From: Trichaptum fuscoviolaceum
Lineage: Eukaryota > Basidiomycota > Agaricomycetes > Hymenochaetales > Trichaptaceae
DNA: 64,000 bases
Reading direction: 5' to 3'
NCBI GenBank assembly: GCA_910574455.1
Contig: CAJSYZ010000011.1
Span: 2,898,941 to 2,962,940, forward strand
How positions within the stretch are numbered: the stretch's first letter is position 1; each line of letters starts with the position of its first letter. Both the position numbers and the translations under genes were made by a program. The notes under the pieces were generated by a model. It searched no databases. It was not told where the DNA came from and saw nothing but the letters and a program-made list of their open reading frames with translations. Shown here piece after piece: positions 44,845-56,667 of this stretch.

Positions 44845-45967
44845 TCAATCCAACGAGCACCCATATACACTGCGCGCTGTATCTATCCAGCTCTGCTTAT
44901 TCACCGCGTAGGCATCGGCGTACTCGACTTCCAAATGGTGTAACCGTTTGCCAACGATGATAAGACTATGCAATGGCTTCCCAAAAACTATCGGGTCCTG
45001 TTCCGCCAGCTCCGACAGCGTTCCGCAGACGATGCGCTGTCCATCTTCGCCACCGGCTTGCGCACCAACGCGGGACATTGCTATCGCAAGCGTTTTATCC
45101 GGTGTCAATACACCTTCTCCCCGCGAAGCTTCGACTTCCATCAGTTGCGATACGGCGGTGGGTATCGACATGTATCGTGGAGGCTCGTAGATCTTGCGTC
45201 CTCTAAAATCGAAAGGATAAAAGATTAGCTATAGGAGGAGGAGGAAAGTTACGCGACTTCTTACTTGATCAAGTTTTCCTCTGTTTGCTCTTTGACTTTG
45301 ATATCCAGTAGCACAAGCGTATGCATCCCAAGGTTTACGTTCTCCTTTATGCGGTCATAGAAACTGTCTGGCTTCCATGTATCGGTAAAGAATACGAGAG
45401 ACACAGCCTGGCCAAAGTTGTAAAGTTGTAGCCCACAAGCACCAATTGCGTTCATGATGGATGCATTGTGGATGATCTGAGTAGGAATCTTCAGTGTTCG
45501 GGCGCGGAGAATGAGGTCCGTGTGTGTGGTTGCTCTGAAAAGAACAGTTGAGAAACATTTGAAGCTCATGAAACGTATAGGCTCACCCAAATGGGTCACC
45601 AACGACAAGGAAGGACACATCTTCTTTATCCGCATCTCTTAAGATCTCATCGCTTTCTAGTTCGACGGTTTCCCGGTCAGCGAGGATGACAGACTTCCCA
45701 TAAAACTCTTCCTTGCAATGTGATTTCAACCGATTCATTCACCGAGCTACAGGAGGTATTCACTTACAAGTCTCGCTTTTTCGACCATAAGTATACTTGT
45801 ATATGCCTCAAGATATACTCTCGAGGACTTCTTTACTGCCTATCCTTCATGGGCGCAAAAGACTTTGAGCTTTTCAGAGTCATCGATCGAAACGCGCTGC
45901 TCACCTCCAAGCCACGGACAGTGATGTCCCGCTCATCGAATAGCCCAAGTCCTACCACGTAGAGCAT
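44845..45967 (-). CDS. DPH5: Diphthine methyl ester synthase DPH5
   Basis: AdoMet-dependent methyltransferase of diphthamide synthesis on elongation factor 2. Exon 1 (45905-45967) encodes [21 protein letters not shown]. Exon 2 adds [20 protein letters not shown] and exon 3 adds [20 protein letters not shown] with [10 protein letters not shown]. Next come [75 protein letters not shown] and the C-terminal [12 protein letters not shown] .. [20 protein letters not shown]. All are near-universal Dph5 blocks. The stop is at 44845. Only 211 nt separate it from the synthetase start. The gene is intact with five or so exons. Confidence 0.95.
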
Positions 45968-46518
45968 CGTTTAGGTATATGCGCGTCGACGTAGAGTAGT
46001 TCGCGTTTGATGTTTGATGACAAGCGATCGAAGAATGGAATAAAAAAAAGAAAAACAACTTGAAGGGCCATTCGGAAAACCCTAAAACCTTATGTTATTG
46101 CATTATTCGACTTAATTATATAAGCAGAAATAAGGTACAGTAATACACTCGGGTCCGGATTTAGTGTAACCGAAGTCCGTGGCGGCAACTTCAAAGTTGT
46201 TGCTTTGTCGTCGCGAGTAACGTCGACGAGCTTGACCGAACGTTACCCGTCTCCTTTGTGCAATTGAATGCGGACAACGACACGAGCATGCAAATGCACA
46301 CAACGAGCAGATTGTCGAAGTCGACATTGGAGATTGCGCTATTGTCGGGCGCATTACGCCTATCAATTGTGGATGAATTGATCGACTGCGGACGTGCACA
46401 TGCATCACTAACATTGATTAGCCGCGCCCATCTAGCAGTGCCAACTACTCATGAGTCAGGCTCTTATACACTGTTCTCCACGACCTCCACGTTAGCTTCA
46501 TAGCCGTCCACGTTCATC
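45968..46518. promoter_or_regulatory. Divergent promoter, DPH5 / membrane protein A
   Basis: About 550 nt between divergent starts. It includes an A-rich run (AAAAAAAAGAAAAAC near 46045) and is otherwise unremarkable. An 81-codon plus frame at 46258-46503 is not supported. Confidence 0.45.
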
Positions 46519-48448
46519 ATGATCATTGTCGACGAGGGACCTGACTCTAAGGTGTCGCCGCCTCCGTCTGGAGAATCGGAGCTGCCTGCAAGCGGTGGAT
46601 ACGTGGGGACATCACTGCTGCCGCCGCCAGCGTACTCTCCAGTAGACACTGAAGTGAATCATTCAACGCCTTTGCGATATCCATATGACATCCCCGTCGA
46701 GCGTTCGCGTTACCCACCGGGAGAGAATGCCAGGCATCGTTTTATCCGGGCGTTCTTGGTGGCTCTTTTGGTGTGGGCGTTGCTTGCGGTGCTCACGGAC
46801 AGTATCGTTGACGTTGCACGAAGCTCGTGGAAGCGAAGTGTGAGTTACAGTGTATGACGCTTCCCGAAAGAATCTTCAGACTTGAACAGTTCTGACGATT
46901 TCTACAGGATGGTGTTACACCTTTTCCAACGCACCCGGAAGAGCCAAAGCTCCCACCACCGAAAGACAAAGCTCCAGGCGATACGGTTAATGAGTTTGTC
47001 TGCCTTCATGGGACGGAGACTCTTCGAATGCGTAAACAGCGTGAAAAGGACAGCCAGCTCGCATTACTTCCTGACATAAATGACACAATTTTCATTACGG
47101 CCGACCCCCCTCCGTTCTCTGTTAGCATCAACTACTCGATCCCACTAACCTCTGAGCTGCTCTCTTTCTCTAATCATGGGAACGTGTCGTATGGCACGTT
47201 CCGTGTAAACACAACCACGGAAATTGAGCCGAATGCGACAGAGGGACTGGTGGAAATTCACCTCTCTTATTATAAGCAAGAAGCCGCGAACAAGTCAAAA
47301 ATTTGCTATTTCCGTAACGGAACGAAAAGTGCTGGAGTTGCTGTCATCGTATGTGTTTTCACTTTCTGAGTCATGATTGAGGTACTGATGCCCCAAAAGG
47401 CGCCTGATGGAGGCGAAGATACGAGGTTCTCTGATATGTTGCGCTACGACATTGTCGTCAAGCTCCCTCAGAAATCCACAGCCCTCGCCGAACCCATGTA
47501 TCTGAATAAGTTCCATGCTAACTTCACCATATTCAGACATTACTTAGGTGACCTTGCTCAGCAAGTACACTTCCAGGACCTACTTGTCCAGGGTGAACTT
47601 GTCCCCATTGAAGTACAGGTATGCTTCATCTCTAGTACCATATTCGTTTATCTTAACAATTTCGATCCAGTCTGTTTATGCATCAGTCGGCCGGTTGCAA
47701 ACTACTTATGGTCACATTTCGGGAAAGTTCGACATAGAAGAGAGTCTTGACCTGATCACCACAAACCAACCTATATCGGCGACAGTTTCTTTGTGTAATG
47801 CGGATGAAACTAAGCCCACAAGACTAGATATGAGCACCTCCAATGGGTCGGTTACCTCTTTGTAATATCCTTATAAGTGCTTATGTGTACTCCATTGACA
47901 GCGCAATCGAAGCAACCATTGCTCTCCTCTCTTCCCCATCATCACCATCTTTGAATGCTACGGCTGCACAGCGGCTCGGCGGCGCATTCAACGTCTCCGC
48001 AGCCACCTACAACGCACCCAATTCGATCCTCTTCGCTTCTCAGCCTCCGGACTCTCAGCTTGATGTAGTAGCGGTGACGACCAATTCGCCCACAGTGGTA
48101 ATGCTAGACCCAGCGTACGAGGGCTCTTTTCGAGTCGTGACCACTCTGTTGCAACCGCGCGTTGAAATAGCACGCACGCCGGAAGACCCGAAGGGCGGAG
48201 GAAGGGTGCGGGATGTGGTATTCAACAAGCTGAAAGGGAAAGAAATCGTCGGCAGAGTGTGGTGGGAGGATGACGAGGAACCAGAAGAGGATACCGAAAG
48301 ACAGCTAGGAGTGTATTCAGAGGACAGCGAGAAGCGGAAAGGCGTGGTCTGGGAAGTGGAGCACCCGATAGAGATGCATACAACGAGGAAGGCCAAGGGA
48401 TCCGTGCAGCTAGTGTCAAGTATCATGCCCGCGGTGTTGAGGCTATAG
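46519..48448 (+). CDS. DUF7330-type single-pass membrane protein, paralogue A
   Basis: Member of a basidiomycete-specific family: short Pro-rich cytosolic N-terminus, one membrane helix, and a long outer beta-rich domain resembling toastrack (DUF4097-like) adhesin folds. Here the N-terminus has a PPAY motif (LLPPPAYSPVD), the helix is AFLVALLVWALLAVL, and the domain carries many Asn-glycosylation sites (NDT, NHG.. NVS, NTT, NAT). Exons join KRS to DGVTPFPTHPEEP, and AVI to APDGGEDTRFSDM. Late blocks SVYASVGRLQTTYG, LDMSTSNG and VVMLDPAYEGSFRV match paralogues B and C. The highly conserved LLYFLSRGSL segment of B and C is replaced by ELLSFSNHGNVSYG, so A is the most divergent. Function unknown; family by recall. 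Confidence 0.72.
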
Positions 48449-48680
48449 CGAACCTACACAATCTATTCGGTATATGTATTGTAACTTTAGTTCTCCTCTG
48501 TACACCTGTATTCTTAGTTGACTTGTAGATACATAATATAATGACAAACCTCCCCGACATATATATCTCTTACTCATCCAGTAAGTAATAAGCACATTTG
48601 CGCGACTTTGAAAAAACATGGGTTAGAAAAGAAGTTGAACGTCTTTCGCGACGACAAACAGAAGAACGACGAGTAATACG

Positions 48681-50276
48681 TTAAACGTCTATAAACGTCA
48701 GAATGACTGGGGCATTCGTGCTTTGGAGGTGGGCAAACTGCATCTTTTTACCCCTAAGTTTATCGTCCCAGCTCGTTTTACCGACTATCATTTCCGAGCC
48801 ACCCTGGTCCGTCTTCTGATAGTCCAAATGTCGCTCCCTTCCCCTACCGCTTGGATCCGATGCTTTCTCGTCCAGGACCGCCGACGGCGCGTCCCGCGTG
48901 CGAAGAAGAAAGTTGCCGTCGAAGGCAGGGTGCAACCCCACATCCACAGCAGCGTTCGTCGTCATTGCATCTACTACGAGCTCGGACCCAAGCGGCTGAG
49001 TGAGGAAGTCCAACTTGACTTGGCCGTTTGAACCGACAGTTCGGACATGAAACTTTTTATCCGAGCCATTAGTTGTCCTATTGCCGCCGTCATCGAGGTT
49101 CACTGCGCTTGTGATAGTGCTATTATGAGGGACGAAATGTGCGTTAGAGTCAGAAGTGAAGGACCCAATCAAATGAACACACCCGTCCCATGAGAAGATC
49201 TCGAGGAAAGTGTTCCTCCTGAGTCCAGTACTGTTGTTACTTAAGTTAACGAGTGCGTCGACATGGGCATTCGTTGTCTCAATTTTCATACGCTGTGAGG
49301 AGTTGAAACTACCCTCGATGAGGCCATTAGACGTCCTCACGACTCCGACATGTGCAAGGACACTCTGATAGATGATTTCTGTCTTTAACCCTGTCCGAAT
49401 AGGTATACATGCGCAGAACTCATCCTCACCTTTACTGTGACAGCCGCATTCGTGGCCTCTAGCGTCAGAGCCTCGAATCTCAGTTTATCGACTGTGTCTC
49501 CAAGTTCGTGCCGGAAGTTAGCGAGGGCGGTCTTGAAGGCCTTGACAACGCGAGGTGGTTTACTGGCGGAGACAGGAATTTGAACGTGAATATTGAAGCG
49601 AATGTAGTCCAAAGGCCCGAGACCGCGAGAAGAACGTGGAGTGAAGATACCAACACCGTGCGCATCTCCATCGTCCTTCTCGAGTTTGCATACCACAGCC
49701 CGTTGTAGAGCCTTCCGGGACCAATAGCGTGCTTCAACGTTCACGCGCACGTCGTCGCTGCTGCTTTCAACAGCGTCGACTTGAATGGAACCATGCGAGA
49801 GCGATCCGCGCGAGAGCAGATACAGCAAGTCCGAAGCTGCGCCACTTGGAAGGACGAAGGTCGCGGATGAGCCGTATGGCGGGTTGGCGGTGAGGTAGTC
49901 TATATCTGGGGAACCCAGCTCAAAGTCGTTTGTCTTGAATGACCGTTGAGAATCCAGGTCCGAGATGTGCATCCAGGAGTGTTGGTCCACGCAGTCGCGG
50001 GTCTCACCCCTGCCGAACTCGGGCCATTCTTTCGCAATCCTCCCGGGTCCTTTCTATTTAGCATGAAGAGAATGTGGTTAGTTCAAATACATCGCGTTCA
50101 TTCAAGACGCATTGGATATTTACCCATCCACCGACGATCGCAAACTCGATCAGCAACCTTGCAGACACGTTCAAGGCGATGAATATGAGAACCGCGATGC
50201 TAAACTTCCTCCAGAAACCCAGTTTTTGAAGTTTTCCAGGCGATTTCTCGTGTAAAGGCAAATAGTCTGAAGCCAT
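48681..50276 (-). CDS. DUF7330-type single-pass membrane protein, paralogue B
   Basis: Paralogue of the proteins on either side. The start at 50276 gives MASDYLPLHEKSPGK, then the helix FSIAVLIFIALNVSARLLIE. After an intron (acceptor AAATAG) it continues KGPGRIAKEWPEFGRGETRD and the conserved LLYLLSRGSLSHGSIQV, VCKLEKDDGDAHGVGIFTPR, and VVKAFKTALANFRHELGDTV. Beta-rich repeats follow: VVRTSNGLIEGSFN, IETTNAHVDALVNLS, VDVGLHPAFDGNFLLRT, ending LQSTNAPVILTFIDV. The recurring 'TSN/TTNA' turns mark the stacked-strand fold. It converges on paralogue A, only 232 nt between stops. No PPAY motif is present, unlike A and C. Role unknown; an outer-surface protein is inferred from topology. Confidence 0.74.
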
Positions 50277-51142
50277 CTTTAGTGGCGTACAGAAGGTCAA
50301 CTAGCAGAACAGACGGTACCTTGTCATGCCCATGCTCGGTTCTACTTATCTGTGAGTTTCACAGGGTGCTGCGCTTTTCATTGTTCATTAGTATGCCAAG
50401 TGTAGAGACTTGGAAGCGAGGTCAGCTGATCCGCCGTGTCGACCGCGCGAGCCCGCACCCATTAACTAGGAATTCAACAGTTCGCGAGCAGAGTTATATT
50501 GTACACTCTGTCGTGTAAACTTTGACTTGAAGAAGGTGGTTCCAGTAAGAGTTCCTCTTTCCTGTTCTACGAAGAAGGGATCGACGCTTTGAAAGTAAAT
50601 TTCTCACCTCCGGCGGTCTGTAGTCCGAATCAACCGGACCCCTGGCACTGAATTTGAACCCTATTACTCAGGCCAGTACAGCTAGACTCTACTATAGAGC
50701 CTGCGCACTTTCCGTATAAGATTTTCAAAAATGTGACCCTATACTATACTACCTAATCCTTTCCGGATTAAAGAGAGTCAAGACCAGAAAATGCTAAGTA
50801 AATTGACCGGATAAATCCCCCAAGACAGGTTGCGACTACCCATTTATCCGGCCATCTGGCTAAAACGTCCCAATATTTGGGAGCAAATTGTTTTTAAGGC
50901 CTGTCCTGATCTGAGTACAAGAAGCAAAATCTGGGTCAAATTGTCCACTGGCAGATAAAGACCCCACTCTTGCCGGATTGCCAGGGGTCCTGAAGCTACT
51001 AGTAAACATTTGAATGAAATTTAATGTTCACTTTTCAAACTAAGTACATTTGTACATTACAGCAACATCAAAATCGAGTATCTTAACAAAACATTTGCAA
51101 CCGTAAAGACGACAAACTAAGAAAACTCAACAATGATATTTC
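50277..51142. other. Intergenic between paralogues B and C
   Basis: About 870 nt with no supported ORF, AT-rich towards 51,000-51,120, and carrying a CTACTAGTAAAC word near 50998. It should include the promoter of paralogue B. Confidence 0.5.
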
Positions 51143-52828
51143 TCAGACATCTTTCAACGTCAACGTCACTGGGGCGTTGCTGCTTTGAAGGTGGATCCAG
51201 CTTCTTTTACCAACCTCATCGTCCCATTGCACCAGACCATTCAAAACTCCATTTTTGAGTGTCTGATAACTGGTGCGGCGCCTCCTTCCTTGGCCGCTTG
51301 GATCCCTAGGGTTCTCATCCTCAAGTGCCGGACGCGCATTTGATGTACGCAATTGGAAGCTACCTTCGTACGCGGGGTGCAAACCTACATCAGCGCGTGC
51401 ATTCGAGGTCTTCGCGTCGAGCGAGAGGAACGAGTTGAGAGGCTGAGTAGGGAACGCTAGGTCGAGACGTCCGTTGGAGTTAATGGACTGGACAGTGAAC
51501 GCACTGTTTGCGCCTTCAGTGTCCTCGGCGGCGATAAGGTTTATGGCGCCAGAAATTTGCCTAAACGACAAAAACACAGTGCGTTGAAATTGAGTCATTC
51601 AATAATCTTAATGAAGGATTGGATGAGGGATGCGCACCCATTAGAGGTCTTTAACAGTAACTCGGTGGGTTTAGTGGGAGAATCACTGCTCAAGTTGACA
51701 ATGGCGTTGATATGAGCGTTGGACGTCTGCAATTTGAGCGACGCGGAAGTGTTATAGGTTCCCTCAATGGCGCCATTGGAGGATTTTATGATGCCGGTCT
51801 CAGCATAGACACTCTAAGCAAAGTCTCCGTCAGGTCCAAAGACGAAATGGATAGAGTTTTGAAGAAAATACCTCTGCGACGATCACTGAATTCGAGGTCA
51901 ATAGGGAGAGTGAACCAAATTTCAGTCGGTTCACCGTGTCCCCAATCTCGTGACGGAAGTTGCTGAAGTCTGTCTCCAGAGCTTTGACAACGCGAGGACC
52001 ATTCTTCGCTGAGACAGGGATCTGGACACGAACAGCAAATCGAAGGTTGTCGAGGTATCCGCGGTTGCGCCAGTTACGCGGGGTGAAGATGCCCACACCG
52101 CGAGCATTCCCGTCATCCTTCTCAAGTTTGCAGACTGTCGCGCGCTCCAAGGCCGACTCGGTCCAGTATCTCACTTCGACATCGACTTGAACGTCATCCC
52201 CGCTGCCAGAGACGGCTTCGATCCGTACAGCACCATACGCGAGAGAGCCGCGGGAGAGAAAGTAGAGCAAATCCGTGTTCGCCGGTAGGGTGAAGGAGAC
52301 AGATGAAGTGTACGGTGGGAGATCCATGCCAGGAAGCGGCGTGTCTGTGTCATCGCCCAGGGTAGGTTCAAGGGGCTTGTTATATGGCCAATTGGTTCGG
52401 TCCACACATTCCTGGACCTCTCCTCTGCTAAATTCCGGCCAGTCCCTTGCAATACCGCCTGGGCCCTTTTGCGCAGCAAGCAATAAGATAGAGTTTAAGG
52501 AAAGAGGACGCACACTTTTAGAAGCGATGGAAGAACTCACCCGGTCATCATGGCCTCTGTTGACAATGGTAAGATGGACAATAGTTCGCACAATAACATG
52601 GAAGAGGGTGAATATGATGGCTGCAACAGCGAGTGCCTTCCAGAACCTCGGCTTAGCACGTTCTTCTGCAGCGCGAAACGGGTGTAATGGCTGATATCCG
52701 CTGAAGCTCATGCTTGAATGGTACGCAGGTGGTTGGTCAGATGAGACAGATTCTTCTCCAAGCCTCGAGGTAACGGGCGCGAAGCTTGTCTTTCCCACTT
52801 CGACTGGGGAGTCTTGCTGCACGATCAT
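51143..52828 (-). CDS. DUF7330-type single-pass membrane protein, paralogue C
   Basis: Closest relative of paralogue B and in tandem with it. The start at 52828 opens MIVQQDSPVEVGKTSFAPV, then a PPAY motif (SDQPPAYHSSM) and the helix ALAVAAIIFTLFHVIVRTIV. An intron joins GHDDR to KGPGGIARDWPEFSRGEVQE. The core reads LLYFLSRGSLAYGAVRIEAV, VCKLEKDDGNARGVGIFTPR, VVKALETDFSNFRHEIGDTV, then strand repeats IKSSNGAIEGTYN, LQTSNAHINAIVNLS, ADVGLHPAYEGSFQLRTSNA and the end LQSSNAPVTLTLKDV. Near-identity of long blocks with B shows a recent tandem duplication. PPxY motifs commonly bind WW domains of Rsp5-type ligases, which could govern turnover; this is inference. Confidence 0.75.
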
Positions 52829-54590
52829 TATGAAGGAAGGGGGAGCTACGCACCGCTCGTAGGTGACAGTAGAAAGTATAAGAGCCCGGATAGCGCGCAG
52901 CTATCGTGGAACCTAATAGATTATGACCATGTGCATTTGCGCAGCTTCAGTACTGCGGCTCAGTTAGGAAGCGCGCTTACGCGCAGTTGCGCAATCTACT
53001 TGCAGATGAACGATATAATTCAGACGTAGCTATCGAGAAGAATCAGATTATTCGAGTCTCGAGATGGGTGGACGACATGCATGGGTAGACTGACTAAAAA
53101 GACGTTGACGACTATAGTATGTGAAAAAAAGGTATAATTACGTAATGAAATAATGGGATATCGTCGTCACGGTTGTCGACGAATACGCACACTAGCAGAA
53201 TACTGGCTCTTCCCTGGCTACTAAATAGTATAATGCAAACTAGTATGTAGAAAGGACGAACATGAAAGAGGTGATCTGTGTCACGGTATAGATGAGTGGC
53301 ATTTTGGAGAAAAAAGAAATAGATTGCGCTATTTACGTGTGTTTGTACTAATGTGGTGACCGCCGGAGCGTGGCCCCATTCATTCAAGTTGCAGCTTGAA
53401 GCCTGCACTTTTACATGTAGTGCGGCGTCCTGGCGGCTTTTCTATGCTCAGTAACATGCCTTCAATGCACAAGCGTGGCTATCCCATGTGGACGTCTAAT
53501 TGTTGAAGGCACGGGACGTCTGGAGGCCAACGGAGGAATCTCTATCTGGGATTCTATCATTGGTAAACACCACCGTCGTCATCGAGTTTGTGGAAAAGGT
53601 CATTAGGAACCTATGTCGTATGTTAGAGCTGCTTGAGATGGTACGCTCGGAAGTCAATCTCTGAGGATGAAGTAGAGTGGTGGAAAAGAAGTATGCTCGC
53701 GAGGTGAATGCCGATGAGTTATTCGTTTACGCCACTGCTATTAAATGCTCACATCAATTTGTATTCATGTGGCTTGACTTAGTGAATGCTATCGAAAGCA
53801 CCCATCATGCCAGTGTGCTCCTGCTACGAATGAAAGTCCGCGGTAGATTTTGAAGTCCAAAAACCGACGGGGTCATTCAGTTTAACTCTTGTCAAGTGCT
53901 CCAACTGTTCGTTCAACATTCAAGCGGTAAATATGAACATGTCAAGAGCACTCGGGTAATATCCAGTAACCTTCAACCGCTGCCTGAAGCCGACCTCGCT
54001 GCCCCCACGCGAATGCCGGTGGCCGCGGTTGCGTCCCCCTGCTATGTAGACGTGATCAGTCTCCACCATTGGCCGGAACATGCTCATATGCTTCAATTTT
54101 TTCTGAGTATCGACCTGTCAACACCTCTGCAAAAGATTCACTTACTTACAACAGAGTGAACAACCATTGTTCGTGGCGTTAGACGTTGGGGACTTCAGAT
54201 ACGTTCAACAACTTGTACTCAGGGACGCCGAACGATGTGTACACTGACAGCCGAGTTCTCCCTTTCAAGTTCAGGGCCCACGCAACGTAACTATGTATTC
54301 ACTTCGAGAAACTTCAAGTTAGCGCGCACACACCGCCTGTATCCATTGGTTAATATACGCTCATCAAAGAACTGGTTCCCAAATCATGTTTCCGTTGTGC
54401 ACGGTTCTTCTTCAAAGTTTCTTATATTCAGAATGATCGAACAGCCGTTTTTTAAAATGGGCGTCTGTAAGCGAACGTGGTTCTCCCGCCTTGCTTCTAC
54501 CTGCCCATGCCCTTTTAAACATGAGCTCTGGGAGTTCGGCACACCCTTTGCAATCTCTTACTGCCATTCGATGCCTTCGATAGACCAGAC
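52829..54590. other. Divergent intergenic 1.8 kb
   Basis: Lies between paralogue C (-) and the DUF6533 gene (+) and holds both promoters. Open frames at 53112-53408, 53896-54159 and 54235-54594 have no recognisable domain and no splice logic. I see no gene. Confidence 0.5.
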
Positions 54591-56446
54591 ATGAGCAATG
54601 CAGGTGTTGAACTTGAAGCTTTGCCCGGGCTAATATCCCTTGCTCACCATATGTACGTCCTACTATCTTCTTGACACTGCCAGCGCGAGTCCTGATTGCT
54701 TCGCGGTAAGCCTTGGGACGAAGGTGAGCGAGCGACTAATCGAAAATATACATGACGCTGATATTTAGTACGACACAGTACGCGTTCGTGGTCTTATTCA
54801 CGGTCAACGTATACGATCACATTCTATCTTTTCCCGATGAGGTGAATATCAAACATCATGATACGATCGAATGCTTCATTTCTTGCAATTATGAAGGTCC
54901 AGTATATGTGGAGATGGAATTTTTCTCTAGGTATTGTTCAGTTACGTATCTCAAACACCTCAGCTAATACATCAGTCTAGTCTCGTATCTTTACGTCGCC
55001 GTAAGCCACTGAACTAGTAAATGGGTTCTCTATTCATCTATAAATCTAGTGTCGCTACTATGCCCTTGCCATCTTCTGCGTAACTTTCGCTGGTTTGTTC
55101 TTGAAGTACGAAGCTTTAGTATAATGTGCTCTGACCTTGGATGTTTCTAGCATATTTCTCCCCCTTTTTCTCGCCAACGGTATTTACTCACCTTCATGTC
55201 ATACTACGACTCATCCTAATATACTTCTACAGATGTCCGTCATTAGGTACCTGTGTTCATCAGACGATCAACCTGACCCAATCGAACTATTGCAGATGCA
55301 GTCGCTTCCTGAATTTCTTCCCTTATGCTGCCTGGCTTCCTTTGACTTTGTCTGCGGATATGGTGGTCTGCCTTCGGTAAGTTCGACATCTGCACAGCCA
55401 TTGAATTGATGCTAACTAAATGCGAAGGGTCTATGCGCTTTATAGGAATGATAAGCGTGTTTGGGCTATCCTCGTTTTCTATCTCGTGGCCGAGTTCGCA
55501 ACTGCAACATGGCTATACACCTCAACAAGCGGACACAGTGAGTGGAAATGACATTTAAGACACCAAACCTCCCTTAGTTGATTCCATTACAGGCCTACAG
55601 GTTCCAGTCCAATTTCATGACGTCGATTCTCTTCGGAGTGAGATCCATTCCCCTAGTGGTCTCTTAAAAAGTCTTGGTCACTAATAGCTCTGAAGTATGC
55701 ATCTATCAAGCCGCAGATAGTCTGTAAGTGCCCTCCCACAGTCTCTCTCTGTGGAACAGTACATTTTGACATTATTCTTGGCGTAGTGGGTCCGTGAAGC
55801 CTGCTATCCTGCCACTAATGCAGCCGTTCTACAACACGATGGTTTTTGGCTTCATGTTGCGGCAAACTATCGTGGATAGACATTATCCGGCGGAGAGGAA
55901 TACATTAAGGCGTATCATGGCTTCGCAAAGCATCACTTGCTACATGTGCGTATCTTAAATTTCCATGATGCCAGTGTCCGATATTGATGCGATGTCCACG
56001 CCCACAGGGTTATATCTTCATCTTTTCTATTGTGGGCTCTCATGATCATTTTTGCTCCGGTAAGCGATGAATTGCTGTACCAAATTATATGTCGGTAGCT
56101 AATAAGTACGTGGATATAGCCTGCTCTGAAATACTCCACCTCAATGTACGTACTCTTCAAGGTCTTTATGCTATCAATGAAAGTACTAATTGTACTTGTA
56201 CATGTATAAGGCCTACCCTCCTGTGAGAACTCATGCTGTACTCTTCTGGTCTTTTTGACTGACGTAGATTTGTACCTTTCTCATTCGCGCAGCTTATTCA
56301 CAATGATGGTTAACAAAATGACTCTCAATCTGCGCAAAGTTGGTTCGACAGACTACGATGCGGAAACACTGCTGCCAACGTTGAAGTTCAGCAATGGCGA
56401 GACGTATGCCGCGACGGAAAGTAATCTGTCGAGCACTCGAGTCTAG
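54591..56446 (+). CDS. DUF6533-domain multi-pass membrane protein
   Basis: Member of a very large mushroom-specific family of about seven-helix membrane proteins of unknown function. Exon 1 (54591-54652) is MSNAGVELEALPGLISLAHH. Exon 2 (54769-54841) carries the signature TTQYAFVVLFTVNVYDHILS with FPDEV. Short exons follow at 54897-54930 (QYMWRWNFSL) and 54981-55000, a 20-nt microexon (VSYLYVA), then CRYYALAIFCVTFAG. Later come LPLTLSADMVVCLRVYALYR, NDKRVWAILVFYLVAEFATA, PLMQPFYNTMVFGFMLRQTI and VISSSFLLWALMIIFAP. The last intron uses the acceptor TTCGCGCAG to give ILFTMMVNKMTLNLRKVG and a short cytosolic tail. Some middle joins (55,520-55,800) are uncertain. Function unknown. Confidence 0.8.
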
Positions 56447-56667
56447 TTCTATTTCTTGAGGAGCAGTAACATAGTCATCAATTAGCATTTGTATACCATC
56501 ATATAGATACGCATATTTTTAGGCATACCCTCTTTAAAATCATCGGGAATGGGCACAACCCCGTTAAATTTGCAGTGTTGGCCTGCCATTTGGGAGAAAG
56601 ACCAATTCATTATTTGGTATTTCTATTAGATACAATCTGAGCAAACAAACATTATAAACATGTTGAC

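Noticed and set aside
53896..54594. Plus frames of 87 and 119 codons upstream of the DUF6533 gene
   Set aside because: No domain and no join to the downstream exon 1, which has its own ATG and signature.
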